Source: Phycisphaerae bacterium (GTDB lineage Bacteria; Planctomycetota; Phycisphaerae; Phycisphaerales; UBA1924). From it: DNA of 54,144 nt. The DNA lies in contig JAUHXM010000009.1 in NCBI GenBank assembly GCA_030426605.1, forward strand, positions 1 to 54,144. The letters are read 5' to 3'. Both the position numbers and the translations under genes were made by a program. This document shows positions 33,278-42,526 of this stretch, piece after piece; position 1 is the first letter of the stretch, and each line of letters opens with the position of its first letter. The notes beneath the pieces were generated by a model. The model ran no database searches. It worked only from the letters and a program-made list of their open reading frames with translations, and was not told where the DNA came from.

Positions 33278-33808
33278 TTACGGGCCCTCGGGCTCAGTCG
33301 TTTCGGTCGCGGGGGCCTCGACTGGTGATCGCTCACCCTCGATCGAAATGATCTGCTGAGCCGCGATGAACGAGAACTGCCCGTCCACGTACACGTTGAG
33401 TTCGCCCGCATAAAACCCCGCGCGGTCGGCGGTGGCGCTGAAGGTGACGACGGTCTGCCCGTTCGCGGGGATGGTGTCGTTGAACTCGTAGGACGACATC
33501 AGGATGTCGTTGTACTGGTCGTACATGGGCTCGACGCGGCCGATGGTCACGCCGTCGAGGAGCGGAGACAAGAAGTCGATGTCGATGAGCGTCCGCTCTT
33601 CGGGCAACTCGTTCGTGATGGTGATCACGATGTCAAACTCGTCGCCCACAGCGATGGTGTCGGGGACCTGAAAGTCCACGGCGATACCCTCGGGCGGCGG
33701 GCGCGTGCCGGCCCAGATCGCGAACCCGAAGCACCCGCCGACGCACGTGACCACCGCCAGGATGAGGAGGACGGCGATGACGATGAAAACCTTGATGGCC
33801 GTGCTCAT
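33278..33808 (-). CDS. Membrane-anchored hypothetical protein
   Basis: A 176-residue protein with one N-terminal helix (KVFIVIAVLLILAVVTCVGGCFGFAIW) and an external beta-sandwich-like domain (IAVDFQVPDTIAVGDEFDIVITITNEL...GQTVVTFSATADRAGFYAGELNVYVDGQF), similar in style to CARDB or DUF11-type domains, then a Glu/Pro/Thr-rich tail. AGGAG about nine bases before the ATG supports the start. It lies just after fbaB on the same strand (30 nt) and ends seven bases from the convergent epimerase gene. Function unknown. Confidence 0.6.
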   Translation of the reverse strand: MSTAIKVFIVIAVLLILAVVTCVGGCFGFAIWAGTRPPPEGIAVDFQVPDTIAVGDEFDIVITITNELPEERTLIDIDFLSPLLDGVTIGRVEPMYDQYNDILMSSYEFNDTIPANGQTVVTFSATADRAGFYAGELNVYVDGQFSFIAAQQIISIEGERSPVEAPATETTEPEGP

Positions 33809-33838
33809 GAGATCAGCTCCTGTCGCGGAGGCGGCAGG

Positions 33839-34933
33839 TTACGCGATCGTCACGTTGTCGTCGAGGTAGACGTCCTGGATCGCGTGCAGCAGCGCCGCGC
33901 CCTCCTTGCGAGAACGCTGGAACGCCTTCCGGCCCGAGATCAGCCCCATCCCGCCGGCACGCTTGTTGATCACCGCCGTGCGGACGGCATCGGCCAGGTC
34001 CGAAGCGCCCTTGGACTCCCCGCCCGAGTTGATCAGCGGCACACGCCCCATGTACTGGTTCACGAGCTGGTACCGGCACAGGTCAATCGGGTGCCCGCCC
34101 TCGCCGGTCTCGCTCGAACCGGCCAGCTCGGTGTAGACCTCCTTGCGGAACTTGCCATACGACGAGTCGCCCGAGTTCAGCGCGTTGTACCCGCCGTTGT
34201 TCGTCGGCAGCTTCTGCTTGACGATGTCCGCCTGGATCGTCGCCCCGAGGTGGTTGGCCTGCCCGGTCAGGTCGGCCGACGAGTGGTAGTCCACCCCGTT
34301 CACCTTGAACGCGTTGTTGCGGATGTAGCACCACAACACCGTCACCATGCCGTACTCATGCGCCTCGGCGAACATGTCCGCGACGTACTGGATCTGCTCG
34401 CCCGACTCCTCGGACCCGAAGTAGATCGTCGCGCCAACGGCGACGGCGCCCATCTCGAAGCACTGCCGGATGTTCCCGAACGGAATCTGGTTGAACGTGT
34501 TCGGGTAGGTCATCAGCTCGTTGTGGTTGAACTTGACCAGGAACGGGATCCGGTGCGCGTACTCCCGGGCCACCGACCCGAGCACGCCGAACGTCGAACA
34601 CACCGCGTTGCAGCCGCCGTCGATCGCCAGCTCCACGATGTTCTTGGGGTCGAAATAGTCCGGGTTCGGCGCGAACGACGCCCCGGCCGAGTGCTCGATC
34701 CCCTGATCGACCGGCAGGATGCTCGTGTACCCGGTGCCCGCCAAACGGCCCGAGTTCAGCAGCAGGTTCATGTTCCGCAGGACCGCCGGCTTCCGGTCAG
34801 ACTGGCTCATCACGCGCGAGACAAAGTCGCCGCCGGGCAGGTACAGGGCCGATTTCGAGACCGTCTTGCACTCGTGCGAGAGCAACGCATCGTCGTTCAG
34901 GGTCGCGGCCACGTCGATCGTGAGGTTGGGCAT
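33839..34933 (-). CDS. fbaB: Class I fructose-bisphosphate aldolase (FbaB/DhnA type)
   Basis: A 364-residue Schiff-base aldolase that interconverts fructose 1,6-bisphosphate and two triose phosphates in glycolysis and gluconeogenesis. The sequence is very close to E. coli FbaB over long stretches: [76 protein letters not shown] and the ending [17 protein letters not shown]. The lysine of the [12 protein letters not shown] region forms the Schiff base in this family. The ATG at 34933 begins [19 protein letters not shown] hexamer about 50 nt upstream is a plausible promoter. Confidence 0.95.
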   Translation of the reverse strand: MPNLTIDVAATLNDDALLSHECKTVSKSALYLPGGDFVSRVMSQSDRKPAVLRNMNLLLNSGRLAGTGYTSILPVDQGIEHSAGASFAPNPDYFDPKNIVELAIDGGCNAVCSTFGVLGSVAREYAHRIPFLVKFNHNELMTYPNTFNQIPFGNIRQCFEMGAVAVGATIYFGSEESGEQIQYVADMFAEAHEYGMVTVLWCYIRNNAFKVNGVDYHSSADLTGQANHLGATIQADIVKQKLPTNNGGYNALNSGDSSYGKFRKEVYTELAGSSETGEGGHPIDLCRYQLVNQYMGRVPLINSGGESKGASDLADAVRTAVINKRAGGMGLISGRKAFQRSRKEGAALLHAIQDVYLDDNVTIA

Positions 34934-34983
34934 CAGTGGTTTCCGGCGTGTGGGGTCCGAGAAAAGGGTTGCGGATCGGCCCG

Positions 34984-34989
34984 ATTCTA
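34984..34989 (-). promoter_or_regulatory. Candidate -10 TAGAAT for fbaB
   Basis: TANNNT on the minus strand, 50 nt before the ATG, leaving a leader of about 45 nt. Confidence 0.35.
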
Positions 34990-35092
34990 GCCCCCGGTGG
35001 GGGGCGCGCCGATCCAAACTGGGGGGTTGGGCCCGGGGCCCAGATCGGGCACAATGGGGTGCCGCGATGCCCGCGGCGTGAGGAGGTCGGCG

Positions 35093-35758
35093 ATGGCGAA
35101 CCGGACGAACGCGTGGACAGCGGCGGTATTGGTGAGCACGGCCGCGGCCGCGGCGCTCAGCGCGGATCAACAGCAGCGCTGGGAGGGGTCGTGGTTCAAC
35201 GAGACGTTCTCCTCCACCGGCTCCGCCGAGGCGGACATCGCGATCACCGGGAACGACGTGTCGTTCTCGCTCGACCTCGGCGGGTTCGTCTTCGGCGTCG
35301 GAGACCCGCCCCCGGTCGTGGCCACCGGCGTGCTCAACGGCGACGGCACGATGACACTCAACGAAGTCGTCGGCAACGCCGTGTACGGCAGCGTCATCGG
35401 CGAGGCGGACGACGCGGGAAACTTCAGCCTGTGCCTGAGCGACGCGTCGGACGGCTTCTTCGAACTTATCGAGATCCGGGGAACGTGGAACTCCACCGAG
35501 TTCCGCACCCGCTACGACATCTACCAGAACGCCGGCGGCCCGGTCTTCGCGACGGGGACCTTCGAGATGGACTTCGTCCCCCCCCCGTGCCCGTGCGATG
35601 TGGACGGGAGCGGCACGCTGAATCTCGACGACCTCGGGCTCTGGGTCGATGGGTTCCTCACCAGCGACCTCGGCGTCGCGGACTGCGACGGAAACGAGAT
35701 CCTGAACTTCGATGACATCGATTGCTTCGTGGCCTGCTTCCTCGCCGGCTGCGGCTGA
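35093..35758 (+). CDS. Secreted protein with dockerin-like EF-hand C-terminus
   Basis: A 221-residue exported protein: a signal peptide ([18 protein letters not shown]), a ~135-residue beta-rich domain of unknown function, and a C-terminal double EF-hand. The latter has [22 protein letters not shown], then [21 protein letters not shown]; both loops have the D-x-D-G/N-x-G...D calcium pattern, flanked by Cys residues. This resembles dockerin-like tails on many Phycisphaerae secreted proteins, presumably an attachment module. AGGAGG at about 35080-35085 sets the ATG at 35093. It stands alone on the plus strand between fbaB and the next secreted protein. Confidence 0.7.
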   Translation: MANRTNAWTAAVLVSTAAAAALSADQQQRWEGSWFNETFSSTGSAEADIAITGNDVSFSLDLGGFVFGVGDPPPVVATGVLNGDGTMTLNEVVGNAVYGSVIGEADDAGNFSLCLSDASDGFFELIEIRGTWNSTEFRTRYDIYQNAGGPVFATGTFEMDFVPPPCPCDVDGSGTLNLDDLGLWVDGFLTSDLGVADCDGNEILNFDDIDCFVACFLAGCG

Positions 35759-35881
35759 GGGGGTTCTCGGACCAGATTTTTGGGGAACCCGGGCGGGGCG
35801 GCGTAACGGCGGCCCCGGGGTGGGCGTAGTCCGTCTCCGAAGGGCGGATCGCGCGGCGCCCGAAACCCAAGGAGATCCTCG

Positions 35882-36922
35882 ATGAACCACACGAATCGGA
35901 TGATGGGCGCCGCGGCGCTCGGCGGGATCATGCTCGCCGGCGTGTCGCACGCCGGACCGCTCAACGCGAACCACGTGCCCGGATCGGCGAAATGGGTCGC
36001 ACACGTTGACCTGGAGCGGGCGGGCAACTCGGAGATCGGCCGGTTCCTGCTCGACGCGATCCACAAGGAAAGCGACGGGTACGCCGAAATCCGCCAGGGC
36101 CTCAGCGGCTTCACACTCGACCCCGAAGGCGGGCTCCGCGGGATCACCATCTTCGGACGCGACCTCGACGAGGAGAGCGAGGACTTCGTCGCACTCATCT
36201 ACGGCGACGAGCGGGTCGCGTCGTGGGGCGACGAGATCGTCGCAAAAATGCGCGAGCACGGGTACGACGCGCCCAAGATCGAAGCGGACGGCAACCGCGT
36301 GATCATCGTCCCCGTGGACGAAGACAACCCCATCTTCGCGTCCAAAGCTCGCTCGGGCGACGACCACGTCTGGATCGTGACGCGCACCGCGAACCGGTCC
36401 GGCAAGGGCGCCTCGTTCATCTCGGGCGGCGGCCGCCTGAACAGCGACCTCGATTCGCTCGGCTGGAAGCACGGCACCATCGCGTTCGCGGCGGTCGAGA
36501 ACCCCTCCGATCTCGGCGACTTCGAAGAGATGTCGCACATCGCAGAAAAAGCGGAACGCGTCATGGCACGCGTGGGCGAGGCGGAAGGCAAAGTGTTCGC
36601 CGAGGCGAGGCTCGACACCAGCGACGAGCAACAGGCGCAGCAGATCGCACGGATGGCCGACGGGCTGATGGCCCTCGGCTCGATGATGGCGGGCGAGGAC
36701 GAAGAACTCGCCCACGCGATGGAACTCGCACGCGGCGTCCGCGTCCGGGCCGAGGGCGGGACGCTGTACCTCAGCATGTCGCACGACGCCGCGGAGGTCC
36801 GCAGCTGGATCGCCGAGGCATCGGGCGACGGCTGGGACCACGACGACGGCTGGGACGCCACCGACTCGGACGATTGGGACGACCAATCGGACGACGACGA
36901 CTTCTGGGGGGACGACGACTGA
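35882..36922 (+). CDS. Exported protein with acidic tail, in an ECF sigma operon
   Basis: A 346-residue protein with a signal peptide ([24 protein letters not shown]). The mature part opens with [31 protein letters not shown], a pattern of planctomycete proteins of unknown function with two repeated alpha/beta halves. The last 35 residues are almost all Asp, Trp, Ser and Gly ([19 protein letters not shown]...), a strongly acidic, calcium- or surface-binding type of tail. AAGGAGAT before the ATG is a good ribosome site. It stops two bases before the GTG of the next ECF sigma gene, so its expression is tied to that regulator. Confidence 0.65.
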   Translation: MNHTNRMMGAAALGGIMLAGVSHAGPLNANHVPGSAKWVAHVDLERAGNSEIGRFLLDAIHKESDGYAEIRQGLSGFTLDPEGGLRGITIFGRDLDEESEDFVALIYGDERVASWGDEIVAKMREHGYDAPKIEADGNRVIIVPVDEDNPIFASKARSGDDHVWIVTRTANRSGKGASFISGGGRLNSDLDSLGWKHGTIAFAAVENPSDLGDFEEMSHIAEKAERVMARVGEAEGKVFAEARLDTSDEQQAQQIARMADGLMALGSMMAGEDEELAHAMELARGVRVRAEGGTLYLSMSHDAAEVRSWIAEASGDGWDHDDGWDATDSDDWDDQSDDDDFWGDDD

Positions 36923-36924
36923 GC

Positions 36925-37572
36925 GTGATCCCCGTCACAGACCACGACCTCGCGGCACGCCCGGCGATCGCGCCGGGTGTGTCGCGCGCGCCGACTCACA
37001 CGCCCCAGACGGACGAACGCCTCGCCGCGCGCGCCGCCGAAGGCGATCGGCACGCATTCGGCGAGCTCGTCGATCGGTACCAGGACAGGATCTACAGGTT
37101 CGCACTGGTGAGACTCCGCTGCGCCCCCGACGCCGCGGACGTGACGCAGGAGACAATGTGCCGCGCGTGGCGCTCGATCCGGCGGTTCGACACCACCCGC
37201 TGCTTCGCGACCTGGGTCCTCACCATCGCACGCCGTGAGGTGATCGAGGTCGTGCGCCGGCGCCGCCGCGCCGAACGCGACGCGGGCCGCGAGCGTGAAC
37301 GCCTCAACGCAGGCGATCCCCCCGGCCAAGAGGCCGTCGCGCTCGGCGAAATGTGGGCCATCGCGCGGCGCGTGCTCGACGATGAAACGTTCGAGCTCAT
37401 ATGGCTGTGCTACGTGGAAGACCGAACGCCCGCGCAGATCGCGCGGGTCGTGGGCGCGAGCGGCGTGGCCGTACGCGTGCGGCTGCACCGGGCACGCAAG
37501 CGGATCGCGGAAGCCTGCGCGGGCGCGCGCACGGCTCCGACAGAAGGAGGCAGCGCGTATGGAGCGGCGTGA
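36925..37572 (+). CDS. ECF-type RNA polymerase sigma factor
   Basis: A 215-residue sigma factor. Region 2 is at about residues 36-110 ([63 protein letters not shown]), followed by a charged linker and region 4 ([48 protein letters not shown]). The first ~30 residues are extra, so the true start could be downstream. The GTG at 36925 is the first in-frame start after the preceding stop but has no clear ribosome site. The next gene begins inside the last codons (37559) and encodes a small membrane protein, the usual place for an anti-sigma factor. Confidence 0.8.
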   Translation: MIPVTDHDLAARPAIAPGVSRAPTHTPQTDERLAARAAEGDRHAFGELVDRYQDRIYRFALVRLRCAPDAADVTQETMCRAWRSIRRFDTTRCFATWVLTIARREVIEVVRRRRRAERDAGRERERLNAGDPPGQEAVALGEMWAIARRVLDDETFELIWLCYVEDRTPAQIARVVGASGVAVRVRLHRARKRIAEACAGARTAPTEGGSAYGAA

Positions 37573-37981
37573 CAGAATTTCTGAGGCGTTGCGCGGGCAG
37601 ACCCCGGGGGCCGTGGGGTCGCCAGAAGAACTGCGCACACGGATCGATCGGGCCCTGGGAGACTCGCAGCCCGGGCGTGAACGCGTCGCGAAAGGGCCGA
37701 GCCGGGCGCCGGCGGCGGTCGCGGCGTTGGCCCTCGCCATCGCCGGCGCCGGGGTCTGGCTCGGGTGGTCGCCCGCGCCCGCAACACCCGTCGCGACGCC
37801 GATCGCGGAGGTCTCGACCCCCGAGCCCATCATGGGCGTGGGGTCGTTGCGGATGGTCTCGTGGGACCGCCCCGACCCCCTGACGCGCGAAGCACGCCAG
37901 ATCGTCGAGGACCTCAAGCGCTTCCGCGCATCGGTCGAGCGCCCCGTCCGGTCGATGGCGAGCGTCGGCAAGTCGCTCTAA
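37559..37981 (+). CDS. Small membrane protein, putative anti-sigma partner
   Basis: A 140-residue protein with a soluble N-terminal part ([20 protein letters not shown]...), one membrane helix (APAAVAALALAIAGAGVWLGW) and a short external region. It overlaps the end of the sigma gene by 14 bases in another frame, with AGGAGG about eight bases before its ATG. Size, topology and position fit a membrane anti-sigma factor, but the HxxxCxxC zinc motif of many such proteins is absent, so this is an inference from context. Confidence 0.55.
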   Translation: MERRDRISEALRGQTPGAVGSPEELRTRIDRALGDSQPGRERVAKGPSRAPAAVAALALAIAGAGVWLGWSPAPATPVATPIAEVSTPEPIMGVGSLRMVSWDRPDPLTREARQIVEDLKRFRASVERPVRSMASVGKSL

Positions 37982-38041
37982 CGCCCGCGGATCGAGAAAA
38001 TCCTGAAGACGCGCGATCCACCCGGTCGTATCGGCGGTCGG

Positions 38042-38590
38042 ATGGATCGAGACGCGATGGCAGACACGATCAGAGTCAGCGATGAAGACCTGCTCGCGCG
38101 GTTCGTGCGCGGCGACGACGACGCGCTCGGCCAGCTCGCGAGCCGCTACGAGGGCACGCTCCTCGGCCTCGCACGCGGGCTCCTCGCCGGACGCACAACG
38201 CTCGCGGAAGAAGCCGTGCAGGAGGCGTGGGTGCGGGTGATCAGGTTCGCGCCCGGGTTCGAAGGCCGAGCCTCGTTCAAGACCTGGGTCTACCGGGTCA
38301 CCATCAACCGCTGCCGGGAGATCGCAAGGCGGGAACGCAGAGCGCGCGGGCCGCGGGCGCCCGAGCCCGAGCATCGGGACGCGGCAGGGGTTGCAGAGCT
38401 GAACGGATCGCTGCGCGCCGCCGTCGCGGCGCTGCCCGGACGCGAGCGCGAAGCGGTCCTCCTGTGTTACCACGCCGGGCTCAGCCAGCGAGAGGCGGCG
38501 GGGGTCCTGGGGATCGCGGAGGGGACGTTCAAGTCGCGGGCACGGTCCGCGCTCAAGCGGCTTCGCCGGGAGCTGGGGGAGGACGCATGA
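38042..38590 (+). CDS. ECF-type RNA polymerase sigma factor
   Basis: A 182-residue sigma factor. Region 2 runs over about residues 18-95 (DEDLLARFVRGDDDALGQLASRYEGTLL, AEEAVQEAWVRVIRFAPGFEG, FKTWVYRVTINRCREIARRERR) and region 4 over 124-178 (RAAVAALPGREREAVLLCYHAGLSQREAAGVLGIAEGTFKSRARSAL). It follows the previous sigma module by 60 nt, so two ECF cassettes sit side by side. A second Met six codons in (MADTIRV) could be the real start. The stop overlaps the next start (ATGA), coupling it to the DUF4349 protein. Confidence 0.85.
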   Translation: MDRDAMADTIRVSDEDLLARFVRGDDDALGQLASRYEGTLLGLARGLLAGRTTLAEEAVQEAWVRVIRFAPGFEGRASFKTWVYRVTINRCREIARRERRARGPRAPEPEHRDAAGVAELNGSLRAAVAALPGREREAVLLCYHAGLSQREAAGVLGIAEGTFKSRARSALKRLRRELGEDA

Positions 38591-39717
38591 TGGACGACCA
38601 GCGAGACCGACTGGAGGCAGACATGAGCGGGCTGACGGCGCCGGTCGAACCGACGGGCGCGTGGCGCGGGGCGCTGGAGCGAACGCGGGCGGTCGAATCG
38701 GCGAAGCCGAGGAAAACCCTGAACTTTGGTGTGATGCATGTGGTGGCTGTCGCGGCTGTCATTGTGTTGTTTGTCGGCACAATGTTGCCTTCATTGGGTA
38801 AGGCTCGGCGGTCGGCGCGGGGCATCACGGAGCGTGAACGTAGTGCCGATGCGCCCGATGCGTCTTATGCGTTCGCTGACTTGGACTCCGACGGCGTCTC
38901 GGCAACCTCGATCGGGGGTGACCCATTCGACACGGATCGGTATGCGGATCCGCGCGTCACGCCGGCTGACTCAGCTGTCCCCGATCGATCGGAAGAAGCA
39001 CCGATCGTGCGGCACGTCGTACGCAAGGCGGCGATCGACCTGGAAGTCGAGGACGTACGCGCGGCGTTCGTCCACGCCCAGGCCCTCATCTCCGAGGAAC
39101 GCGGCGAATACGTCGAAGACTCCAACGCACGCGACCGCGGCGACGGCGTACTGGAGGCAGACCTGGTGCTGCGCGTCCACGCGCAGCGCGTCGGCGAGGT
39201 CCTCACCGAGCTGCGCACCATGGGGGTGGTCCGCCACGAACGCAGCGACGCCGACGACGTCACAGACTCGGTCGTCGATCTCGAAGCCCGCCTCCGCACG
39301 CAGCGAGCAGTAGAAGAAGAACTCCTCGGCCTGCTCGCCGACCGACCGGACGCGGATCTGGACGACATCGTCCGCGTGCGACGCGAACTCGCATCCGTCC
39401 GCGAGCAGATCGAGCGCCTCGAAGGCCGCCGGCAGCAGCTCGGCCAGCGGGTGCGCCTCGCGACGGTCGCGGTCGTCCTCCGCGAGGCCGAGGCAGACCC
39501 CGCCGAAGAGCCCGCCGAGGGCGTCTGGGCGTGGTTCAAGGCTCGCATCGCGGACGCGTGGAGCGGCGGCGTCCGGACCCTGCTCGGCACCGTCGCCTGG
39601 ATCGTCGAGATCGCCATCGGCGGGCTGATCTGGTGGGTGATCGTGCTGATCGCGAGCATCGCGGCGTGGCGGGCGTGGCGCCGGGAGCACCCCAAAGGCC
39701 TCGATGAGCGGGCCTGA
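38587..39717 (+). CDS. Membrane DUF4349-family protein, putative anti-sigma partner
   Basis: A 376-residue protein with an N-terminal cytoplasmic part, one membrane helix (VMHVVAVAAVIVLFVGTM), a ~200-residue external DUF4349 domain (IVRHVVRKAAIDLEVEDVRAAFVHAQALIS...) with a coiled-coil stretch (LDDIVRVRRELASVREQIERLEGRRQQL), and a C-terminal helix (WIVEIAIGGLIWWVIVLIASIAAW). Its coupling to the sigma gene (ATGA overlap) suggests it anchors or inhibits that sigma factor. The helix is followed by LPSLGKARRSAR, a pattern usually seen in planctomycete prepilin-like proteins. Codons over 38705-38960 are less G/C-rich than the rest of the gene. Confidence 0.7.
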   Translation: MMDDQRDRLEADMSGLTAPVEPTGAWRGALERTRAVESAKPRKTLNFGVMHVVAVAAVIVLFVGTMLPSLGKARRSARGITERERSADAPDASYAFADLDSDGVSATSIGGDPFDTDRYADPRVTPADSAVPDRSEEAPIVRHVVRKAAIDLEVEDVRAAFVHAQALISEERGEYVEDSNARDRGDGVLEADLVLRVHAQRVGEVLTELRTMGVVRHERSDADDVTDSVVDLEARLRTQRAVEEELLGLLADRPDADLDDIVRVRRELASVREQIERLEGRRQQLGQRVRLATVAVVLREAEADPAEEPAEGVWAWFKARIADAWSGGVRTLLGTVAWIVEIAIGGLIWWVIVLIASIAAWRAWRREHPKGLDERA

Positions 39718-39742
39718 GGGCCGCTGCCGCGCCCCCGCCGCG

Positions 39743-39772
39743 GGCCCCGCACGGGGGCCTGGAAGGTTTTTT
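39743..39772 (+). terminator. Possible terminator
   Basis: The stem GGCCCC (39743-39748) with GGGGCC (39754-39759) is followed eight bases later by TTTTTT. It ends the DUF4349 gene. Weaker than the one at 39859. Confidence 0.4.
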
Positions 39773-39858
39773 CCGATTTTGCTGGCCGATCGCGTGGTGC
39801 ATGGTCTGGTGTTGGTGGTGGAGTAGGTTGCCGGGGCGCTAGCCCGACGGCAGAGATG

Positions 39859-39900
39859 GACGAGCACCCCCCGTTGCGAGACGGGGGGTGCTCGTCTTTT
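39859..39900 (+). terminator. Strong Rho-independent terminator
   Basis: A perfect 16-bp stem (39859-39874 with 39881-39896), loop TGCGAG and TTTT. It lies between the convergent sigma/DUF4349 unit and ppk1; the T-tract favours the plus strand. Confidence 0.85.
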
Positions 39901-39917
39901 CCCATCCCTCCGCGCGA

Positions 39918-42083
39918 TCAGTCTCGCGGGCTCTGGGCGGCCAACGCGTCGGCCATCAGGGTGACGAACGTCCCCGGCGCCGGCCGCCCGGACGCCGGCC
40001 GACGGTCGTAGCCGCCGGTGGGCGTCAGGTCCCACGCGTTCCGCGTGTCATCCGTCATCACGTCGATCAGACGCTGCAGACGCGCCCGCGCGTCCCGGTC
40101 CTGCACGGGCACGGCGGCCTCCACGCGGGTGTTGAGGTTGCGATACATCCAGTCGGCGGACCCGATCAGCCACGTGCCCTCGAGCGGGTCCTCGGTCCCG
40201 TTGGCAAAATGGAACACACGCGAGTGCTCAAGAAAACGCCCGACGATCGAGTGCACGCGGATGTTGTCGGACAGCCCGGGCACCCCGGGGCGCAGGCAGC
40301 AGAACCCGCGGACGTACAGCGTGACGGGGACGCCGGCCTGCGAGGCCGCGTAGAGGTGGTCCGTGATCTTCCGGTCTTCAAGCGAATTCATCTTCGCGAC
40401 GATGCGCGCCGGCTTGCCCTTCTTGGCGTTGACGATCTCGGCGTCGATGAGCTTCTCGAACCCACGCCGCATCGTGTTGGGCGCAACCAGCAGACGCTTG
40501 TACGCGGTCGTTGAGGTGTGCCCCGTCAACGCGTTGAAGAGCATCACCACGTCAGACGTAATCGCGGGGTCGGCGGTGAGGAGCCCGACATCCGTGTAAA
40601 GCTGCGCCGTGGTGGGGTGGTAGTTGCCCGTCCCGATATGGGCATACGTCCGGATCACCGTGCGCCCGTCGTGCCGTTCCCGCCGGACGACAAGCGAGAT
40701 CTTGCAGTGGGTCTTCAGCCCGACCACGCCGTAGGCGACGTGGACACCCGCCGACTCAAGCTGGCGCGCAAACGTCACGTTCCGGTCCTCGTCGAACCGG
40801 GCCCGCAGCTCAACCAGGCACGCGACCTGCTTGCCCTCGCCCGCGGCACGCACGAGCGAATCAACGAACGGCGAGTCCGCGCTCGTCCGGTACAGCGTCT
40901 GCTTGATCGCCAGCACGTCCGGGTCCACCGCCGCCTCCGCCACGAAACGCTCCACCGAGTGCTCGAACGAGTCGTACGGATGATGCACCAGGATGTCGCC
41001 CGCGGCGATCCGCTGGAAGACCGACGTCTCCTCGCCCCGCAGACGGGCAGGAACGACCGGCGTCCAGGGCTTGTCCTTCAGATCCGGCCGGTCGAGGGCC
41101 GCGATCTCAAACAAGTCGGCGTACGCCAGCGGACCCGATCGCTCGTACACGTCCGCATCGGTCAGCCCCAGCTCGTCCATCACGAACTGAAGGATCCGCC
41201 GGTTGGGGTCCGGGTTCACCTGGATGCGCAACGCGCTGGCGAACCGACGCATCCGCAGCTCCTCCTCCACCTGCTCGAGCAGGTCGTCCGCCTCGTCGTC
41301 GTCCACCTCGACGGCGGCGCTCCGCGTGATGCGGAACGGCAGCACGTCCCTGATCCGCAACCCCGGGAACAGGTCGTCGAGGTTGTTGTAGATGATCTCG
41401 TCAAGCGGGACGAGGTGGATGTCCGACGACTTCGACCCCTTGGGCGCCGCCGGGGCGCCGGGGGCGTTGTCGAGCGTGTCAAGGCGCACCATCTGCGGCA
41501 GCACGTCCGGGCACTTCACCCGCGCAAACAGCGGATCGGCGTTCCGCGGCGTGCCGTCCGTCGGCTCCGCCGGCTCGAGCAGCACACCCAGGTTCTCCGA
41601 GAGGTTCGAGATAAACGGGAAGCGGTGCCCGGGGTCCACCGCCAGCGGCGTCAGCACAGGGAAGACGTTCGCCGTGTACCACGCGTCGATCGTCTCCCGG
41701 TCCGTCTCCGCCAGGTCCGTGTACGAGAGAATGTGGATCCCCGCGTTGGCCAGCGCCGGCACCAGATCCTCGGACCAGCACTTCGCCTGGGCCTTCTGCA
41801 TCTTGACCACGGTCTTCCGCACCGCGTCGAGCACGTCGCCCGGCGGCATCGTCCCGGGCCGCGTCGAACTCTGGTTGTGCAGCAGACGCCGCCGAAGCAG
41901 CCCCACACGCTTCATGAAAAACTCGTCCATGTTCGACGCGAAGATCGCCAGGAACTTCACACGCTCAAGCAGCGGGTTCGCCGGGTCGCGCGCCAGATCG
42001 AGCACACGACGGTTGAACTCCAGCCACGACAAGTCGCGGTTGAAGTACTTCTCCGACTCGATCATGTCCGGCGTCCGGGCCAT
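39918..42083 (-). CDS. ppk1: Polyphosphate kinase Ppk1
   Basis: A 721-residue enzyme that polymerises ATP gamma-phosphate into polyphosphate. The N-terminal domain starts YFNRDLSWLEFNRRVL. Further hallmarks are HHPYDSFEHSVERFV and DVLAIKQTLYRTS. The autophosphorylated histidine is H459 in GLKTHCKISLVVRRE, and the second active-site histidine is H611 in IRVHSIVGRFLEHSRVF, spaced as in E. coli (435 and 592). The gene ends close to the strong terminator shared with the convergent sigma unit. A TACCCT hexamer six bases before the ATG suggests a leaderless message. Length is normal for the family. Confidence 0.95.
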   Translation of the reverse strand: MARTPDMIESEKYFNRDLSWLEFNRRVLDLARDPANPLLERVKFLAIFASNMDEFFMKRVGLLRRRLLHNQSSTRPGTMPPGDVLDAVRKTVVKMQKAQAKCWSEDLVPALANAGIHILSYTDLAETDRETIDAWYTANVFPVLTPLAVDPGHRFPFISNLSENLGVLLEPAEPTDGTPRNADPLFARVKCPDVLPQMVRLDTLDNAPGAPAAPKGSKSSDIHLVPLDEIIYNNLDDLFPGLRIRDVLPFRITRSAAVEVDDDEADDLLEQVEEELRMRRFASALRIQVNPDPNRRILQFVMDELGLTDADVYERSGPLAYADLFEIAALDRPDLKDKPWTPVVPARLRGEETSVFQRIAAGDILVHHPYDSFEHSVERFVAEAAVDPDVLAIKQTLYRTSADSPFVDSLVRAAGEGKQVACLVELRARFDEDRNVTFARQLESAGVHVAYGVVGLKTHCKISLVVRRERHDGRTVIRTYAHIGTGNYHPTTAQLYTDVGLLTADPAITSDVVMLFNALTGHTSTTAYKRLLVAPNTMRRGFEKLIDAEIVNAKKGKPARIVAKMNSLEDRKITDHLYAASQAGVPVTLYVRGFCCLRPGVPGLSDNIRVHSIVGRFLEHSRVFHFANGTEDPLEGTWLIGSADWMYRNLNTRVEAAVPVQDRDARARLQRLIDVMTDDTRNAWDLTPTGGYDRRPASGRPAPGTFVTLMADALAAQSPRD

Positions 42084-42089
42084 GGGCGG

Positions 42090-42095
42090 AGGGTA
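42090..42095 (-). promoter_or_regulatory. Candidate leaderless -10 TACCCT for ppk1
   Basis: TANNNT on the minus strand with exactly six bases (CCGCCC) to the ppk1 ATG. Confidence 0.5.
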
Positions 42096-42129
42096 CGCCG
42101 ACGTGTGCCGGGGAGCAGCCCGGCCGGCG

Positions 42130-42513
42130 TCAGTGCCCGCTCGGGCGGTAGGTCGCGATGCAACCCGGCGCCTCCGTCACCGAAACCGCCGCCACCCGCG
42201 CGTGCGGCGCCAGCGTCGGGGCCACACGCTGGTGCAGCTCCGACGCGATGTACTCCGCCACCCGCTCCGCGCTCGGGTTGTTCTCCCGGAACACCGCGTG
42301 GTCGTTCAGGTTCGTGTTGTTGAACTCGTCCGTGATCGCATGCACCGACGACTCCACCGTGTGAAAGTCGCACAGCAGCCCGTCGTCGTCCAGCTCGGTC
42401 CCCACCAGCGTGACGGTCACGTGCCAGTTGTGCCCGTGCACGGGCTCCTTGATCCCCGCCACAGTCAGGGCGTGGGCGGCGCAGAAATCGGCGGTGACGG
42501 TAATCTCGAACAT
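42130..42513 (-). CDS. 6-pyruvoyl-tetrahydropterin synthase family protein, PTPS-III-like
   Basis: A 127-residue protein of the QueD/PTPS T-fold family. Zinc ligands are His14 (FCAAH), His26 and His28 (VHGHNW). The usual QueD pattern CxxxHGH is replaced by Glu23-Pro-Val-His-Gly-His, the ExxHGH form. In characterised PTPS-III enzymes this form works in folate synthesis in place of dihydroneopterin aldolase (FolB), rather than in queuosine synthesis. I therefore leave the symbol blank. A TAACAT hexamer seven bases before the ATG suggests leaderless expression. It follows ppk1 on the minus strand's 5' side, with a 46-nt gap. Confidence 0.8.
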   Translation of the reverse strand: MFEITVTADFCAAHALTVAGIKEPVHGHNWHVTVTLVGTELDDDGLLCDFHTVESSVHAITDEFNNTNLNDHAVFRENNPSAERVAEYIASELHQRVAPTLAPHARVAAVSVTEAPGCIATYRPSGH

Positions 42514-42520
42514 GGCCGGG

Positions 42521-42526
42521 ATGTTA
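42521..42526 (-). promoter_or_regulatory. Candidate leaderless -10 TAACAT for the pterin enzyme gene
   Basis: TANNNT on the minus strand, seven bases before the ATG at 42513. It overlaps the stop codon region of the next upstream gene. Confidence 0.4.
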
